NCBI RefSeq assembly: GCF_000448565.1
Contig: NZ_CM002128.1
Span: 31,368-84,004 of the forward strand
Origin: Streptococcus sp. HSISM1
Lineage (GTDB): Bacteria > Bacillota > Bacilli > Lactobacillales > Streptococcaceae
DNA length: 52,637 nucleotides
Direction of reading: 5' to 3'
The first letter of the stretch is position 1. The number at the start of each line of letters is the position of its first letter. Both the position numbers and the translations under genes were made by a program. Shown here piece by piece: positions 1-7,049 of the stretch. The notes beneath the pieces were generated by a model, which saw nothing but the letters and a program-made list of their open reading frames with translations, was not told the DNA's origin and ran no database searches.

Positions 1-1035
1 TGAATGGAGACCAGCTGGGTCTCTTTTTTTCCGTCGCAAGCGAATAGCCACCTGTTCAGCCATCTCCCGAAATACCAGTTCAATGTCGGTTTGTAGATGG
101 TAGTCATAGGGCAAGATTTGAGAGTTGCCAATGCCTCGTGATTTCGGACGATAAGGCTTGTGGACATTGCTTTCATCAATGCCATGAGCATGGAACCACA
201 GTTGAAGGCCCATGACTCCGAATTCTTTCTTTAAGAGATCGGGGTGAGCCTGGGCCAGTTCAGCAATCGACGTGATCCCGATCTTTTGCAATCGTTTTTC
301 AGTACGACGTCCAATGCCCCAAAAATCAGTGAGCTGGGGCAGTTTCCAGACCTTACTTTCTACATCTTCATAAGACCAATTGGAGCGCATATTTCGGCAA
401 TGCTTGGCTTCATTGTCCAAGGCTAGCTTGGCAAGAAGGGGATTGGCATTGCTGAGGCCGATGGTAGAGTAGATGCCAGTTTCCTGCCAGATCCTTTTTT
501 GGATCCTGGCAGAAAGGAGATCCAGTTTTTCCTTTCGAGAGAGGGAGGGATCTGGAATAAAATAATTTAAGGAAGAGGTCAGATCGATAAAGCCTTCGTC
601 AATCGAGTAAGGGAAAATATCATCTGGTGCCGCAAATTCCTGAAAGACCTTCTGAATTTCCATATTGACCTGAATGTAAGCATTCATCCGTGGAGGCACA
701 ATCAGGGTTCTCTTGGCCCAGGATTCAATGGATGCAATAAAGGCTGGATCTGTGGGCAATCCTTGTTTTTTGGCGGCGTAGCTATTAAATTTTCTGGTTT
801 TGAGGTCAAAAGGTAGGTCGTAGCTACGGCTGACATTTTTCTTGCCGAAGACTTGTTTGAAAACGGGAGAGCTCGCCAAAATCAGGCCAGCAGAATTGTC
901 GCTTCGACTCATGACGCAAAGGGAAGTCGTCAAGGGGTTGAGCCCCAGACGGACACATTCACAGCTAGCATAAAAACTTTTCATATCCACAAAAGCAATA
1001 TCAGAATGAGGCTCACGTGAATAATCAAATAGCAT
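1..1035 (-). CDS. Y-family DNA polymerase, UmuC/ImpB-like (partial, cut by left edge)
   Basis: Error-prone lesion-bypass polymerase. The frame is open from the ATG at 1035 to the window edge (345 codons; the family usually has about 470), so only the C-terminal little-finger region is missing. Visible signatures are the N-terminal catalytic motif DMKSFYASCE, the second carboxylate motif YSIDEGFID, and a helix-hairpin-helix stretch WGIGRRTEKRL. The start lies 2 bp downstream of the stop of the HdiR-like repressor gene on the same strand, so the two are co-transcribed. By family and context this is the mutagenesis effector of an SOS-like operon. Assignment to the family is firm; the exact subfamily (UmuC versus DinB) rests on the pairing with an S24-type repressor. 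Confidence 0.9.
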   Translation of the reverse strand, partial: MLFDYSREPHSDIAFVDMKSFYASCECVRLGLNPLTTSLCVMSRSDNSAGLILASSPVFKQVFGKKNVSRSYDLPFDLKTRKFNSYAAKKQGLPTDPAFIASIESWAKRTLIVPPRMNAYIQVNMEIQKVFQEFAAPDDIFPYSIDEGFIDLTSSLNYFIPDPSLSRKEKLDLLSARIQKRIWQETGIYSTIGLSNANPLLAKLALDNEAKHCRNMRSNWSYEDVESKVWKLPQLTDFWGIGRRTEKRLQKIGITSIAELAQAHPDLLKKEFGVMGLQLWFHAHGIDESNVHKPYRPKSRGIGNSQILPYDYHLQTDIELVFREMAEQVAIRLRRKKRDPAGLHS

Positions 1036-1037
1036 AT

Positions 1038-1715
1038 TTAAACCTCGAGTGGGAGAAAATGCCCGACCACAATGCCGACGATTTTGGGCTCGTCTTCATA
1101 GGGAGCAAATAAATCATCGTAGTCAGGGTTGATAGATTCTAAGCGCAAACCTTCCGCTTCCCGATAGACTTTCTTGATATAGGTCTTTCCGTTCCAGATG
1201 AGGGCGTAGACCGCCCCATCGTAGTCAAATCCAGTTTGCTTCATGAGGGCAACAGAGCCATTGGGGTAGAGAGGTTCCATCGAATTTCCGGATACCCAAG
1301 AAGCAAAGTCATGCTGGATCTCTTGGTCAAAATAGACAGTTTCATAGTCGGTTTCGTTGTCATAAAAGGTGTGACCCAAACCAGCTGCTAGCTCAATCGA
1401 AAGAACCTTATAAGCTGTCAAGGAAACAACTTTTTGCTGCTGTTCCAATAACTGGCTGGCCAACTGGTCGACTTTCTTTTGATGAGGTGGGGTTAATAAA
1501 GGGTAGGTGTAGAGTGCGGAGTCTTTGTTAATAAAGTAGTCCTCTTTAACGGAGAGGCGCTTGGCCAACCTCCTGAGATTTTTTTCGTGTGGCTCCGCCA
1601 AACCATTCTCCCAACTGGAGTAAGTCTTACGAGAAATCTTGAGATCCTCGTAGACATCTGCTTGGGTCAAGCCTTTTTCCAGGCGTCTTTCTTTTAGTTT
1701 TTTTGCATCAAACAT
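1038..1715 (-). CDS. hdiR: HdiR/LexA-like repressor: XRE helix-turn-helix plus S24 self-cleaving peptidase
   Basis: DNA-damage-responsive transcriptional repressor of 225 residues. Residues about 4-58 form an XRE-type helix-turn-helix (KGLTQADVYEDLKISRKTY). The C-terminal half is an S24/LexA peptidase fold: probable cleavage site Ala111-Gly112 in ELAAGLG, nucleophile Ser145 in SGNSMEP, general base Lys181 in TYIKKVYR. The start at 1715 is chosen over the upstream in-frame ATG at 1781 because it has a good Shine-Dalgarno (GGAGA) and places the HTH at the very N-terminus. A perfect palindrome lies just upstream (1728-1750), indicating autorepression. HdiR of Lactococcus is the characterised relative; streptococci generally lack LexA, so this gene probably supplies local SOS control of the adjacent polymerase. 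Confidence 0.88.
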   Translation of the reverse strand: MFDAKKLKERRLEKGLTQADVYEDLKISRKTYSSWENGLAEPHEKNLRRLAKRLSVKEDYFINKDSALYTYPLLTPPHQKKVDQLASQLLEQQQKVVSLTAYKVLSIELAAGLGHTFYDNETDYETVYFDQEIQHDFASWVSGNSMEPLYPNGSVALMKQTGFDYDGAVYALIWNGKTYIKKVYREAEGLRLESINPDYDDLFAPYEDEPKIVGIVVGHFLPLEV

Positions 1716-1727
1716 GTCGCTTCTCCT

Positions 1728-1750
1728 ATGTAACGTTTTAAAAGTTACAT
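1728..1750. promoter_or_regulatory. Palindromic operator of the hdiR-umuC operon
   Basis: ATGTAAC and GTTACAT arms (1728-1734 and 1744-1750) flank an AT-rich 9-bp centre. The palindrome starts 12 bp upstream of the hdiR ATG. Position and symmetry fit a dimeric HTH repressor site for autoregulation; binding is inferred. Confidence 0.65.
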
Positions 1751-1814
1751 ATAGTTTATCAAAAATGAATCCTTTTTGCAAGAGAAAAATTCAGTTGAAA
1801 ACGAATGAAAAGGC

Positions 1815-1843
1815 TTGGATTTTGAATGAAAAAGGAGTATAAT
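1815..1843 (+). promoter_or_regulatory. asnA promoter
   Basis: TTGGAT at 1815-1820, a 17-bp spacer, and TATAAT at 1838-1843, followed by a 32-nt leader with GAGGAA as ribosome binding site before asnA. Confidence 0.75.
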
Positions 1844-1875
1844 CAGTTTTACAACTTCTAACAACGAGGAATTAT

Positions 1876-2868
1876 ATGAAAAAAAGTTTTATACATCAAC
1901 AAAAAGAAATTTCGTTTGTTAAAACGACGTTTACACAATATTTAAAAGATAAATTGGACATCATTGAAGTCCAAGGACCAATTTTGAGCAAGGTCGGAGA
2001 CGGGATGCAGGATAACCTTTCTGGGATTGAACATCCGGTATCTGTCAAGGTCCTTCAAATTCCTGATGAGACTTATGAAGTCGTGCATTCACTCGCAAAA
2101 TGGAAACGCCATACTTTGGCACGTTTTGGTTTTGGCGAAGGAGAAGGTCTCTTTGTCCATATGAAGGCTCTTCGTCCAGATGAAGATTCGCTAGACGCTA
2201 TCCACTCTGTTTATGTAGACCAATGGGACTGGGAAAAAGTCATCCCAAATGGTCAACGCAATATCGCCTACCTCAAAGAAACGGTTGAAAAAATCTACAA
2301 GGCGATTCGTTTAACAGAACTAGCAGTAGAAGCGCGCTATGATATTGAGTCAGTTCTTCCAAAACAAATTACCTTCGTTCACACAGAAGAATTGGTGGAA
2401 CGCTATCCAGATTTAACTCCAAAAGAGCGTGAAAATGCCATTGCCAAAGAATTCGGAGCCGTTTTCTTGATCGGGATTGGTGGAGAGCTTGCAGATGGCA
2501 AACCACACGATGGACGTGCACCTGACTACGATGACTGGACAACAGAGTCTGAAAATGGCTACAAGGGCTTGAATGGTGATATCCTCGTCTGGAATGACGT
2601 TCTAGGTTCAGCCTTTGAGCTGTCTTCAATGGGGATCCGTGTCGATGAAGATACGCTTCGCCGTCAAGTTGCGATTACAGGGGACGAGGATCGTCTCCAA
2701 TTAGAGTGGCACAAGGCTTTGTTAAATGGTCTCTTCCCACTCACGATTGGTGGAGGGATTGGGCAATCTCGTTTGGCTATGTTCTTGCTTCGTAAGAAAC
2801 ATATCGGTGAAGTCCAAACAAGTGTCTGGCCTCAATCTGTCCGTGATGAATATGAAAATATCCTATAA
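1876..2868 (+). CDS. asnA: Aspartate--ammonia ligase (ammonia-dependent asparagine synthetase A)
   Basis: Makes asparagine from aspartate, ammonia and ATP in the cytoplasm. The 330-residue protein matches the usual AsnA length and shows family signatures: [19 protein letters not shown] near residue 35, the acidic active-site stretch VYVDQWDWE near 115, and the C-terminal class II synthetase-like motif [23 protein letters not shown]. The start has a GAGGAA ribosome binding site and its own promoter, divergent from the hdiR operon. It is followed by a 171-bp three-hairpin repeat that probably serves as its 3' end. Identification is firm. Confidence 0.97.
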   Translation: MKKSFIHQQKEISFVKTTFTQYLKDKLDIIEVQGPILSKVGDGMQDNLSGIEHPVSVKVLQIPDETYEVVHSLAKWKRHTLARFGFGEGEGLFVHMKALRPDEDSLDAIHSVYVDQWDWEKVIPNGQRNIAYLKETVEKIYKAIRLTELAVEARYDIESVLPKQITFVHTEELVERYPDLTPKERENAIAKEFGAVFLIGIGGELADGKPHDGRAPDYDDWTTESENGYKGLNGDILVWNDVLGSAFELSSMGIRVDEDTLRRQVAITGDEDRLQLEWHKALLNGLFPLTIGGGIGQSRLAMFLLRKKHIGEVQTSVWPQSVRDEYENIL

Positions 2869-2876
2869 GGAAAGAA

Positions 2877-3047
2877 AGAGAGTGGGACAGAAATCGGTAA
2901 TTCGTTAGAATTCGATTTCGTCGTCCCACCTCCGCACAGTTGAGTAGGGCTGTAAAAGCTGATGAAATCAGCGTAGTAGAGCCCACTCAACCACTGCGTC
3001 TTGCTCGACAATCCAAAAATAATTGAGAGGCTAGGACTTTTGTCCCA
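2877..3047 (+). repeat. 171-bp intergenic repeat element, copy A (three hairpins)
   Basis: Identical over all 171 bp to the reverse complement of 33301-33471. It contains three successive inverted repeats: GTGGGAC (2882-2888) with GTCCCAC (2923-2929); TTGAGTAGGGCT (2940-2951) with AGCCCACTCAA (2980-2990), enclosing GCTGAT/ATCAGC; and GAGAGGCTAGGAC (3025-3037) with GTCCCAGCCTCTC (3042-3054). The last stem runs 7 bp past the identical core. It begins 8 bp after the asnA stop codon. No coding potential is seen. It looks like a dispersed streptococcal intergenic repeat, possibly a MITE-type or structured 3'-UTR element. Confidence 0.85.
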
Positions 3048-3057
3048 GCCTCTCTTA
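3025..3057 (+). terminator. Terminator-like hairpin at the end of repeat copy A
   Basis: A 13-bp stem with one mismatch and a TTTT loop (3025-3054), followed by only a short T-rich tail. It probably ends the asnA transcript and separates it from the rsmD promoter; the weak tail lowers confidence. Confidence 0.5.
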
Positions 3058-3099
3058 GTTGTCGCTTGACCATATCAAATCGCAATTTTCTGATTTTTT

Positions 3100-3108
3100 T
3101 GGTATAAT
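3100..3108 (+). promoter_or_regulatory. Extended -10 promoter of rsmD
   Basis: TGGTATAAT fits TGnTATAAT. Its 3' end is 7 bp before the rsmD ATG, so transcription should start at or next to the A of the start codon and no Shine-Dalgarno can be transcribed. Confidence 0.7.
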
Positions 3109-3115
3109 GGTCCCT

Positions 3116-3655
3116 ATGAAAATAGTATCTGGAACCTATGGGGGACGCCCCCTCAAAACACTTGAAGGAAAAACAACCAGGCCGACTTCTGATAAGGTCA
3201 GAGGGGCTATGTTCAATATGATTGGTCCTTACTTTGACGGTGGAAGAGTGCTGGATCTCTATGCAGGAAGCGGTGGGCTCTCTATCGAAGCCGTTTCTCG
3301 AGGCATGTCAGAGGCCGTTCTAGTAGAACGAGATCGTAGAGCGCAGGAGATTGTAGCAGCCAATATTGCCATGACCAAGGAAAAGGAACGGTTTCAACTG
3401 CTAAAAATGGAGGCCAAACAAGCCTTGGGGCTTTTAACGGGCACCTTTGATTTGGTGTTCTTAGATCCTCCTTATGCCAAGGAAGAGATTGTTCGCGATA
3501 TCGAAACCTTGTGCGAGCGCCATCTCTTGTCAGAGGACATCATGATTGTGTGCGAAACCGATAAACACGTAGAACTTCCTGAGGAAATCGGACAAGTGGG
3601 AATCTGGAAAGAAAAAATCTATGGAATTAGTAAGGTAACAGTATATGTCAGATAG
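3116..3655 (+). CDS. rsmD: 16S rRNA (guanine(966)-N(2))-methyltransferase
   Basis: Methylates G966 of 16S rRNA using S-adenosylmethionine during 30S assembly. 179 residues, the normal length. SAM-binding motif VLDLYAGSGGLSIEA and catalytic DPPY motif (FLDPPYAKEE) are both present. The start at 3116 (MKIVSGTYGG) is chosen because this is the conserved family N-terminus. An in-frame start at 3059 would add 19 unrelated residues and would lie upstream of the promoter. No Shine-Dalgarno precedes 3116, and the -10 box ends 7 bp before it, so the mRNA is probably leaderless. The gene overlaps coaD by 11 bp, forming the usual rsmD-coaD-sepM operon. Confidence 0.95.
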   Translation: MKIVSGTYGGRPLKTLEGKTTRPTSDKVRGAMFNMIGPYFDGGRVLDLYAGSGGLSIEAVSRGMSEAVLVERDRRAQEIVAANIAMTKEKERFQLLKMEAKQALGLLTGTFDLVFLDPPYAKEEIVRDIETLCERHLLSEDIMIVCETDKHVELPEEIGQVGIWKEKIYGISKVTVYVR

Positions 3656-4133
3656 AAGTGGATTGTTTACAGGATCGTTTGATCCGATTACCATTGGGCA
3701 TGTGCAATTGATCGAGCGAGCTAGTCGCTTGTTTGACCGTGTCTATGTCGGAATTTTTTATAATCCGGAAAAAGTCGGACTCTTTTCTATTGAGCAGCGC
3801 GTGCGCATGGTGAAAGGGGCCTTGGCTCATTTGGAAAATGTTGAAATTGTGACGTCAACTCAAGAGTTGGCTGTGACAGTGGCGCGCAATCTTGGGGTCA
3901 TCACCTTGATCCGGGGCTTGCGCAATGCACAGGATCTGGTATACGAAGCCAATATGGATTATTTTAATCACCAGTTGGCGCCTGAATTGGAGACGGTTTA
4001 TCTCTATGCCCAGCCTCCTTACCAGGCCATTAGTTCAACGCGTATTCGAGAGTTGCTGGCTTTTCAGCAGGATATCTCACCTTATGTCCCAAAGAGTGTA
4101 ATGGAGGAAATCAAAGATGACACAAGCGAATAA
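3645..4133 (+). CDS. coaD: Phosphopantetheine adenylyltransferase
   Basis: Fourth step of coenzyme A synthesis: transfers AMP from ATP to 4'-phosphopantetheine, giving dephospho-CoA. 162 residues, typical for the family. The nucleotidyltransferase signatures are intact: GLFTGSFDPITIGH with the TxGH motif near the N-terminus, IRGLRNAQD in the middle and ISSTRIRELL near the C-terminus. The start overlaps rsmD by 11 bp. The 3' end overlaps the likely original ATG of sepM (4117). The rsmD-coaD-sepM order is standard in streptococci. Confidence 0.95.
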   Translation: MSDRSGLFTGSFDPITIGHVQLIERASRLFDRVYVGIFYNPEKVGLFSIEQRVRMVKGALAHLENVEIVTSTQELAVTVARNLGVITLIRGLRNAQDLVYEANMDYFNHQLAPELETVYLYAQPPYQAISSTRIRELLAFQQDISPYVPKSVMEEIKDDTSE

Positions 4134-5198
4134 ACCAAGCTTGACCACTAAAAAGAAAAAGGACGGTTGAAAGAATACCGATGGCCGATTGCAGGCGTTC
4201 TTTTCTTGCTCCTCTTGCTAGCTGCTTTTGTGATTCGCCTTCCCTATTATATTGAGATGCCGGGTACGGCAGAAGATATTCGATCGGTCATGACAGTGGA
4301 TGGAAAAATGGATACCAAGTCAGGGTCTTATGACTTTGTAACCGTGGCAGTGAAAGAAGCGACCCCGGCTGATTTGATCTATGCTTGGGCGACACCTTTT
4401 ACAGATATCTACTCTGCCAAGGATATGACAGGTGGTAGTTCGAGCCAAGAATTTACACGGATTAACCAATTCTATATGGAAACCTCGCAAAATATGGCCA
4501 TCTACCAAGGGTTAAAGACAGCTGGAAAAGAAACCCAGATGGACTTTCTTGGTGTTTATGTTATGCAGGTAGCAGATGACTCGACTTTTAAGGGAATCTT
4601 GAACATTGCGGATACCGTCACCGGTGTGAATGGCAAGACCTTTAAGAGTTCCAAAGAATTGATTGACTATGTCGGTTCTCAAAAAATTGGCGACCCTGTT
4701 TCAGTGACCTATATTGAGGATGGACAAACCAAGACCGCAGACGGAAAGATCATCAAATTGTCTAACGGGAAAAACGGAATCGGGATTAGCCTGATCGACC
4801 GGACTGAAGCCAAAGGAGATGTTCCTGTCCAGTTTGCGACTCAAGGGATTGGTGGACCAAGTGCCGGCATGATGTTTAGCCTAGCTATCTACACCCAAGT
4901 GGCTGATCCAGATCTTCGTCAGGGACGCCATATTGCAGGGACAGGAACCATTAACCAAGATGGAACGGTTGGCGACATCGGTGGGATTGACAAGAAAGTC
5001 GTCGCAGCCGATAAAGAAGGAGCAGAAATTTTCTTTGCCCCTAATAATCCTGTTTCCAAAGAAGAAAAGAAAGCCAATCCCAAGGCCAAATCAAACTATG
5101 AAACAGCGAAAGAAGCAGCGAAACAAATTCATTCGAAGATGAAAATTGTCCCCGTCAAAACCCTTCAAGACGCTATTGATTATTTGAAGAAGAATTAG
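4117..5198 (+). CDS. sepM: PDZ-domain Lon-like (S16) membrane protease, SepM family; 5' frameshift
   Basis: Membrane-anchored extracytoplasmic serine protease. Order: one N-terminal transmembrane helix (GVLFLLLLLAAFVIRL), a PDZ region around residues 120-190, then a C-terminal Lon-type S16 domain with the catalytic serine in GGPSAGMMF and the catalytic lysine in GGIDKKVVAADK. In S. mutans the relative SepM trims the competence peptide CSP; the substrate here is unknown. As sequenced the long frame can start only at TTG 4167. An ATG at 4117, overlapping coaD, opens a lysine-rich N-terminus (MTQANKPSLTTKKKK) that runs into a stop at 4168. One extra A in the A-runs at 4150-4160 would join it to RLKEYRWP in frame, so I infer a single-base deletion. 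A terminator follows at 5296. Confidence 0.88.
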
Positions 5199-5218
5199 AA
5201 GTATCTTGTTAGATCAGT

Positions 5219-5238
5219 CTCGTACTTGAAAGTACGAG
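5219..5238. repeat. 9-bp perfect inverted repeat downstream of sepM
   Basis: CTCGTACTT (5219-5227), GA, AAGTACGAG (5230-5238). It has no T-tract, so it is not an intrinsic terminator. It could be an mRNA-stabilising hairpin or a protein-binding palindrome between the sepM operon and ccdA; function unknown. Confidence 0.45.
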
Positions 5239-5295
5239 GTAGAGTTGGCAGATAGGAAGATTCACCTTCTAATCAAATTCAAGTTTTTGCTTATC

Positions 5296-5323
5296 AATCT
5301 CTCTATTTTTAGAGGGATTTTTT
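5296..5323 (+). terminator. Intrinsic terminator of the rsmD-coaD-sepM operon
   Basis: AATCTCTCTA (5296-5305), TTTT loop, TAGAGGGATT (5310-5319) with one G-T wobble, followed by a T-run. Confidence 0.75.
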
Positions 5324-5360
5324 CTTTATACTGGTATCAGAAAGAAAGGGAGGTAGTGAA

Positions 5361-6071
5361 ATGATTCAAACCAGTTTGTTTTCCATTTCAGTATTCTTAG
5401 CGGGAGTTCTATCCTTTTTCTCCCCATGTATTTTGCCACTGATGCCAGTCTATGTAGGGATTCTATTGGATTCTGAACGTGTGAAGACAGTTCGAATTTT
5501 TGGAAGAGATATTTCTTGGTATGGCTTGGTGAAGACTCTTTGTTTTATCGCAGGTCTATCAACTGTTTTCCTGATTCTAGGATACGGTGCAGGGGCCCTT
5601 GGCCAGGTATTGTATGCTCCATGGTTTCGCTATCTGCTAGGAGGGATTGTGATCCTATTAGGGATTCACCAAATGGAAGTGATCAATCTGAGACAACTCC
5701 AAAAACAAAAGACCCTCCAACTCAAAAAGAATCGGGAGCGCAATGAATTCTTCAATGCTTTTCTGATAGGGGTCACCTTCAGTTTTGGTTGGACCCCTTG
5801 TGTCGGACCAGTTCTGAGTTCGGTTCTAGCCATTGCCGCTTCTGGAGGAAATGGTGCTTTACAAGGCGCTCTCCTGATGCTGATCTATACATTAGGTTTG
5901 GCTCTGCCTTTCTTGCTTTTGGCCTTGGCTTCTAGCTGGGTTCTACAACATTTTGCTAAACTCAAGCCCCATATGGGAACCTTGAAAAAAATTGGTGGTG
6001 CCCTCATCATCTTGATGGGCATCTTGCTGATGCTAGGAAATCTTAATAGCCTCGCATCCCTGTTTCACTAA
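5361..6071 (+). CDS. ccdA: CcdA-type thiol-disulfide membrane transporter
   Basis: Carries reducing equivalents from cytoplasmic thioredoxin across the membrane to extracytoplasmic thioredoxin-like proteins. 236 residues with six hydrophobic helices. The two conserved cysteines sit in the expected prolines-and-glycine settings, FFSPCILPLMPVY near residue 25 and GWTPCVGPVL in helix 4. The start has a strong ribosome binding site (GGGAGG, 9 nt upstream). It heads a cluster with a Met-rich lipoprotein, a TlpA-like lipoprotein and MsrAB, matching the pneumococcal ccdA1-etrx1-msrAB2 arrangement, so its likely role is feeding electrons to surface methionine sulfoxide repair. No clear sigma-A promoter is visible upstream. 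Confidence 0.93.
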   Translation: MIQTSLFSISVFLAGVLSFFSPCILPLMPVYVGILLDSERVKTVRIFGRDISWYGLVKTLCFIAGLSTVFLILGYGAGALGQVLYAPWFRYLLGGIVILLGIHQMEVINLRQLQKQKTLQLKKNRERNEFFNAFLIGVTFSFGWTPCVGPVLSSVLAIAASGGNGALQGALLMLIYTLGLALPFLLLALASSWVLQHFAKLKPHMGTLKKIGGALIILMGILLMLGNLNSLASLFH

Positions 6072-6097
6072 TCTTGAATGATTAAAGGAGAAAAATC

Positions 6098-6418
6098 ATG
6101 AAAAAAATTCTTGCACTTTCTATTGCTACACTTAGCATCGTCACTTTAGCAGCTTGTTCTGGACAGAAATCAGATTCAGACATGAAAAAAACGGACGATA
6201 GTAGTATGATGAAGAAGGACGATATGAAGAAGGATGACATGAAGGATTCATCCATGTCCGATGATAAAATGAAAAAAGAAGACATGAAAGATTCATCTAT
6301 GATGTCTGACAGCAGTTCTGAAATGAAGGACGATATGAAAAAGGATGAGATGAAATCCAGCGATTCAGAAATGAAAGACGAAAAGAGTGGATCATCTGAT
6401 ATGAAATCAGACAACTAA
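6098..6418 (+). CDS. Methionine-rich low-complexity lipoprotein
   Basis: No named family recognised. 106 residues: a lipoprotein signal peptide (TLAAC, lipidated Cys20) followed by an 87-residue tail. After Cys20 the tail contains only Met, Lys, Asp, Ser, Glu, Thr, Gly, Gln and Asn. Fifteen of these are methionines, spaced in degenerate units such as MKKDD, MKDSS and MKDDMKKDE. There are no aromatic, aliphatic, Pro, Arg or His residues, so it should be disordered, solvent-exposed and tethered outside the membrane. It sits 26 bp after ccdA and ahead of tlpA and msrAB. From this context I infer a sacrificial oxidant scavenger regenerated by MsrAB, analogous to the periplasmic Met-rich peptide MrpX described beside MsrP-type reductases. 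Metal binding through Met/Asp is an alternative. Good ribosome binding site (AAAGGAG). Confidence 0.85.
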   Translation: MKKILALSIATLSIVTLAACSGQKSDSDMKKTDDSSMMKKDDMKKDDMKDSSMSDDKMKKEDMKDSSMMSDSSSEMKDDMKKDEMKSSDSEMKDEKSGSSDMKSDN

Positions 6419-6427
6419 TGAAAGAAG

Positions 6428-6456
6428 GGAGAGGTCATCTGAGGATGACTTTCTCC
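6428..6456 (+). terminator. Stem-loop between the Met-rich lipoprotein and tlpA genes
   Basis: GGAGAGGTCATC (6428-6439), loop TGAG, GATGACTTTCTCC (6444-6456), followed by TTATTT. It is a partial terminator or mRNA-processing hairpin that could make the small lipoprotein transcript more abundant than the downstream genes; it also carries no competing start codon. Confidence 0.5.
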
Positions 6457-6477
6457 TTATTTAAAGAGGTAATAATG

Positions 6478-7038
6478 ATGAAGAAATTAGCTTTAGTAGC
6501 TGCAGGATTCTTGTGTACTGGACTTTTGGGGGCTTGTTCGAGTCAAGGAATGGCTGCTTCCAATAAGGACATGAGCCAACAAACAGCCAAAGCTGGGGCT
6601 AGGCAACCATCTGGCAAGAAAGTGAAGGAGTTTAGTTTGCAAGGAGTGGATGGTAAGACCTACCGCTTATCCGATTATAAGGGAAAGAAAGTTTACCTCA
6701 AATTTTGGGCTTCCTGGTGCTCAATCTGTCTTTCAACATTAGGCGACACAAATGATTTAGCAAAGGCAGAGGAGGGTAAGGATTATGTGGTCTTATCCGT
6801 TGTAGCTCCAACCTTTAATGGTGAAAAACCGGAAGCAGATTTCAAAAACTGGTACCAGTCTTTGGATTACAAGGATTTCCCGGTCTTGCTAGATAGTAAA
6901 GGGGAACTGCTAAAAGAGTATGGGATTCGTTCATATCCATCGGCGCTCTTTATCAATAGTGATGGGACTTTAGCAAAGAGTCATATTGGCTATATGAATA
7001 AAGAGGATATCCTCAAGACCCTAGAGAACATGCAGTAA
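6478..7038 (+). CDS. Thioredoxin-like lipoprotein (TlpA/Etrx1 type)
   Basis: Surface thiol-disulfide oxidoreductase that takes electrons from CcdA and passes them to MsrAB. 186 residues: lipoprotein signal with lipobox LLGAC (Cys20), a short Ser/Gln/Ala linker, then a TlpA/ResA-like thioredoxin fold with the redox pair Cys81-Ser-Ile-Cys84 in FWASWCSIC and the cis-proline region IRSYPSALF. The start at 6478 is preferred over 6475 (adjacent ATG) and over 6418, because AAGAGG lies 8 nt upstream of 6478 and the signal peptide begins there. It lies 11 bp before msrAB. Corresponds to Etrx1 of S. pneumoniae by order and fold. Confidence 0.92.
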   Translation: MKKLALVAAGFLCTGLLGACSSQGMAASNKDMSQQTAKAGARQPSGKKVKEFSLQGVDGKTYRLSDYKGKKVYLKFWASWCSICLSTLGDTNDLAKAEEGKDYVVLSVVAPTFNGEKPEADFKNWYQSLDYKDFPVLLDSKGELLKEYGIRSYPSALFINSDGTLAKSHIGYMNKEDILKTLENMQ

Positions 7039-7049
7039 GGAGATAGACA

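Noticed and set aside
2877-3047. Small RNA gene or riboswitch for rsmD
   Set aside because: An identical copy occurs after clpE, placement follows stop codons rather than gene starts, and rsmD has its own promoter downstream of the element; a dispersed repeat explains it better.
6082-6414. 110-residue Ser/Phe/Ile-rich frame antisense to the Met-rich lipoprotein
   Set aside because: It is the mirror of a low-complexity repeat (ATG/AAG/GAT units) and has no ribosome binding site or plausible protein signature; the sense frame has a clean lipoprotein signal.
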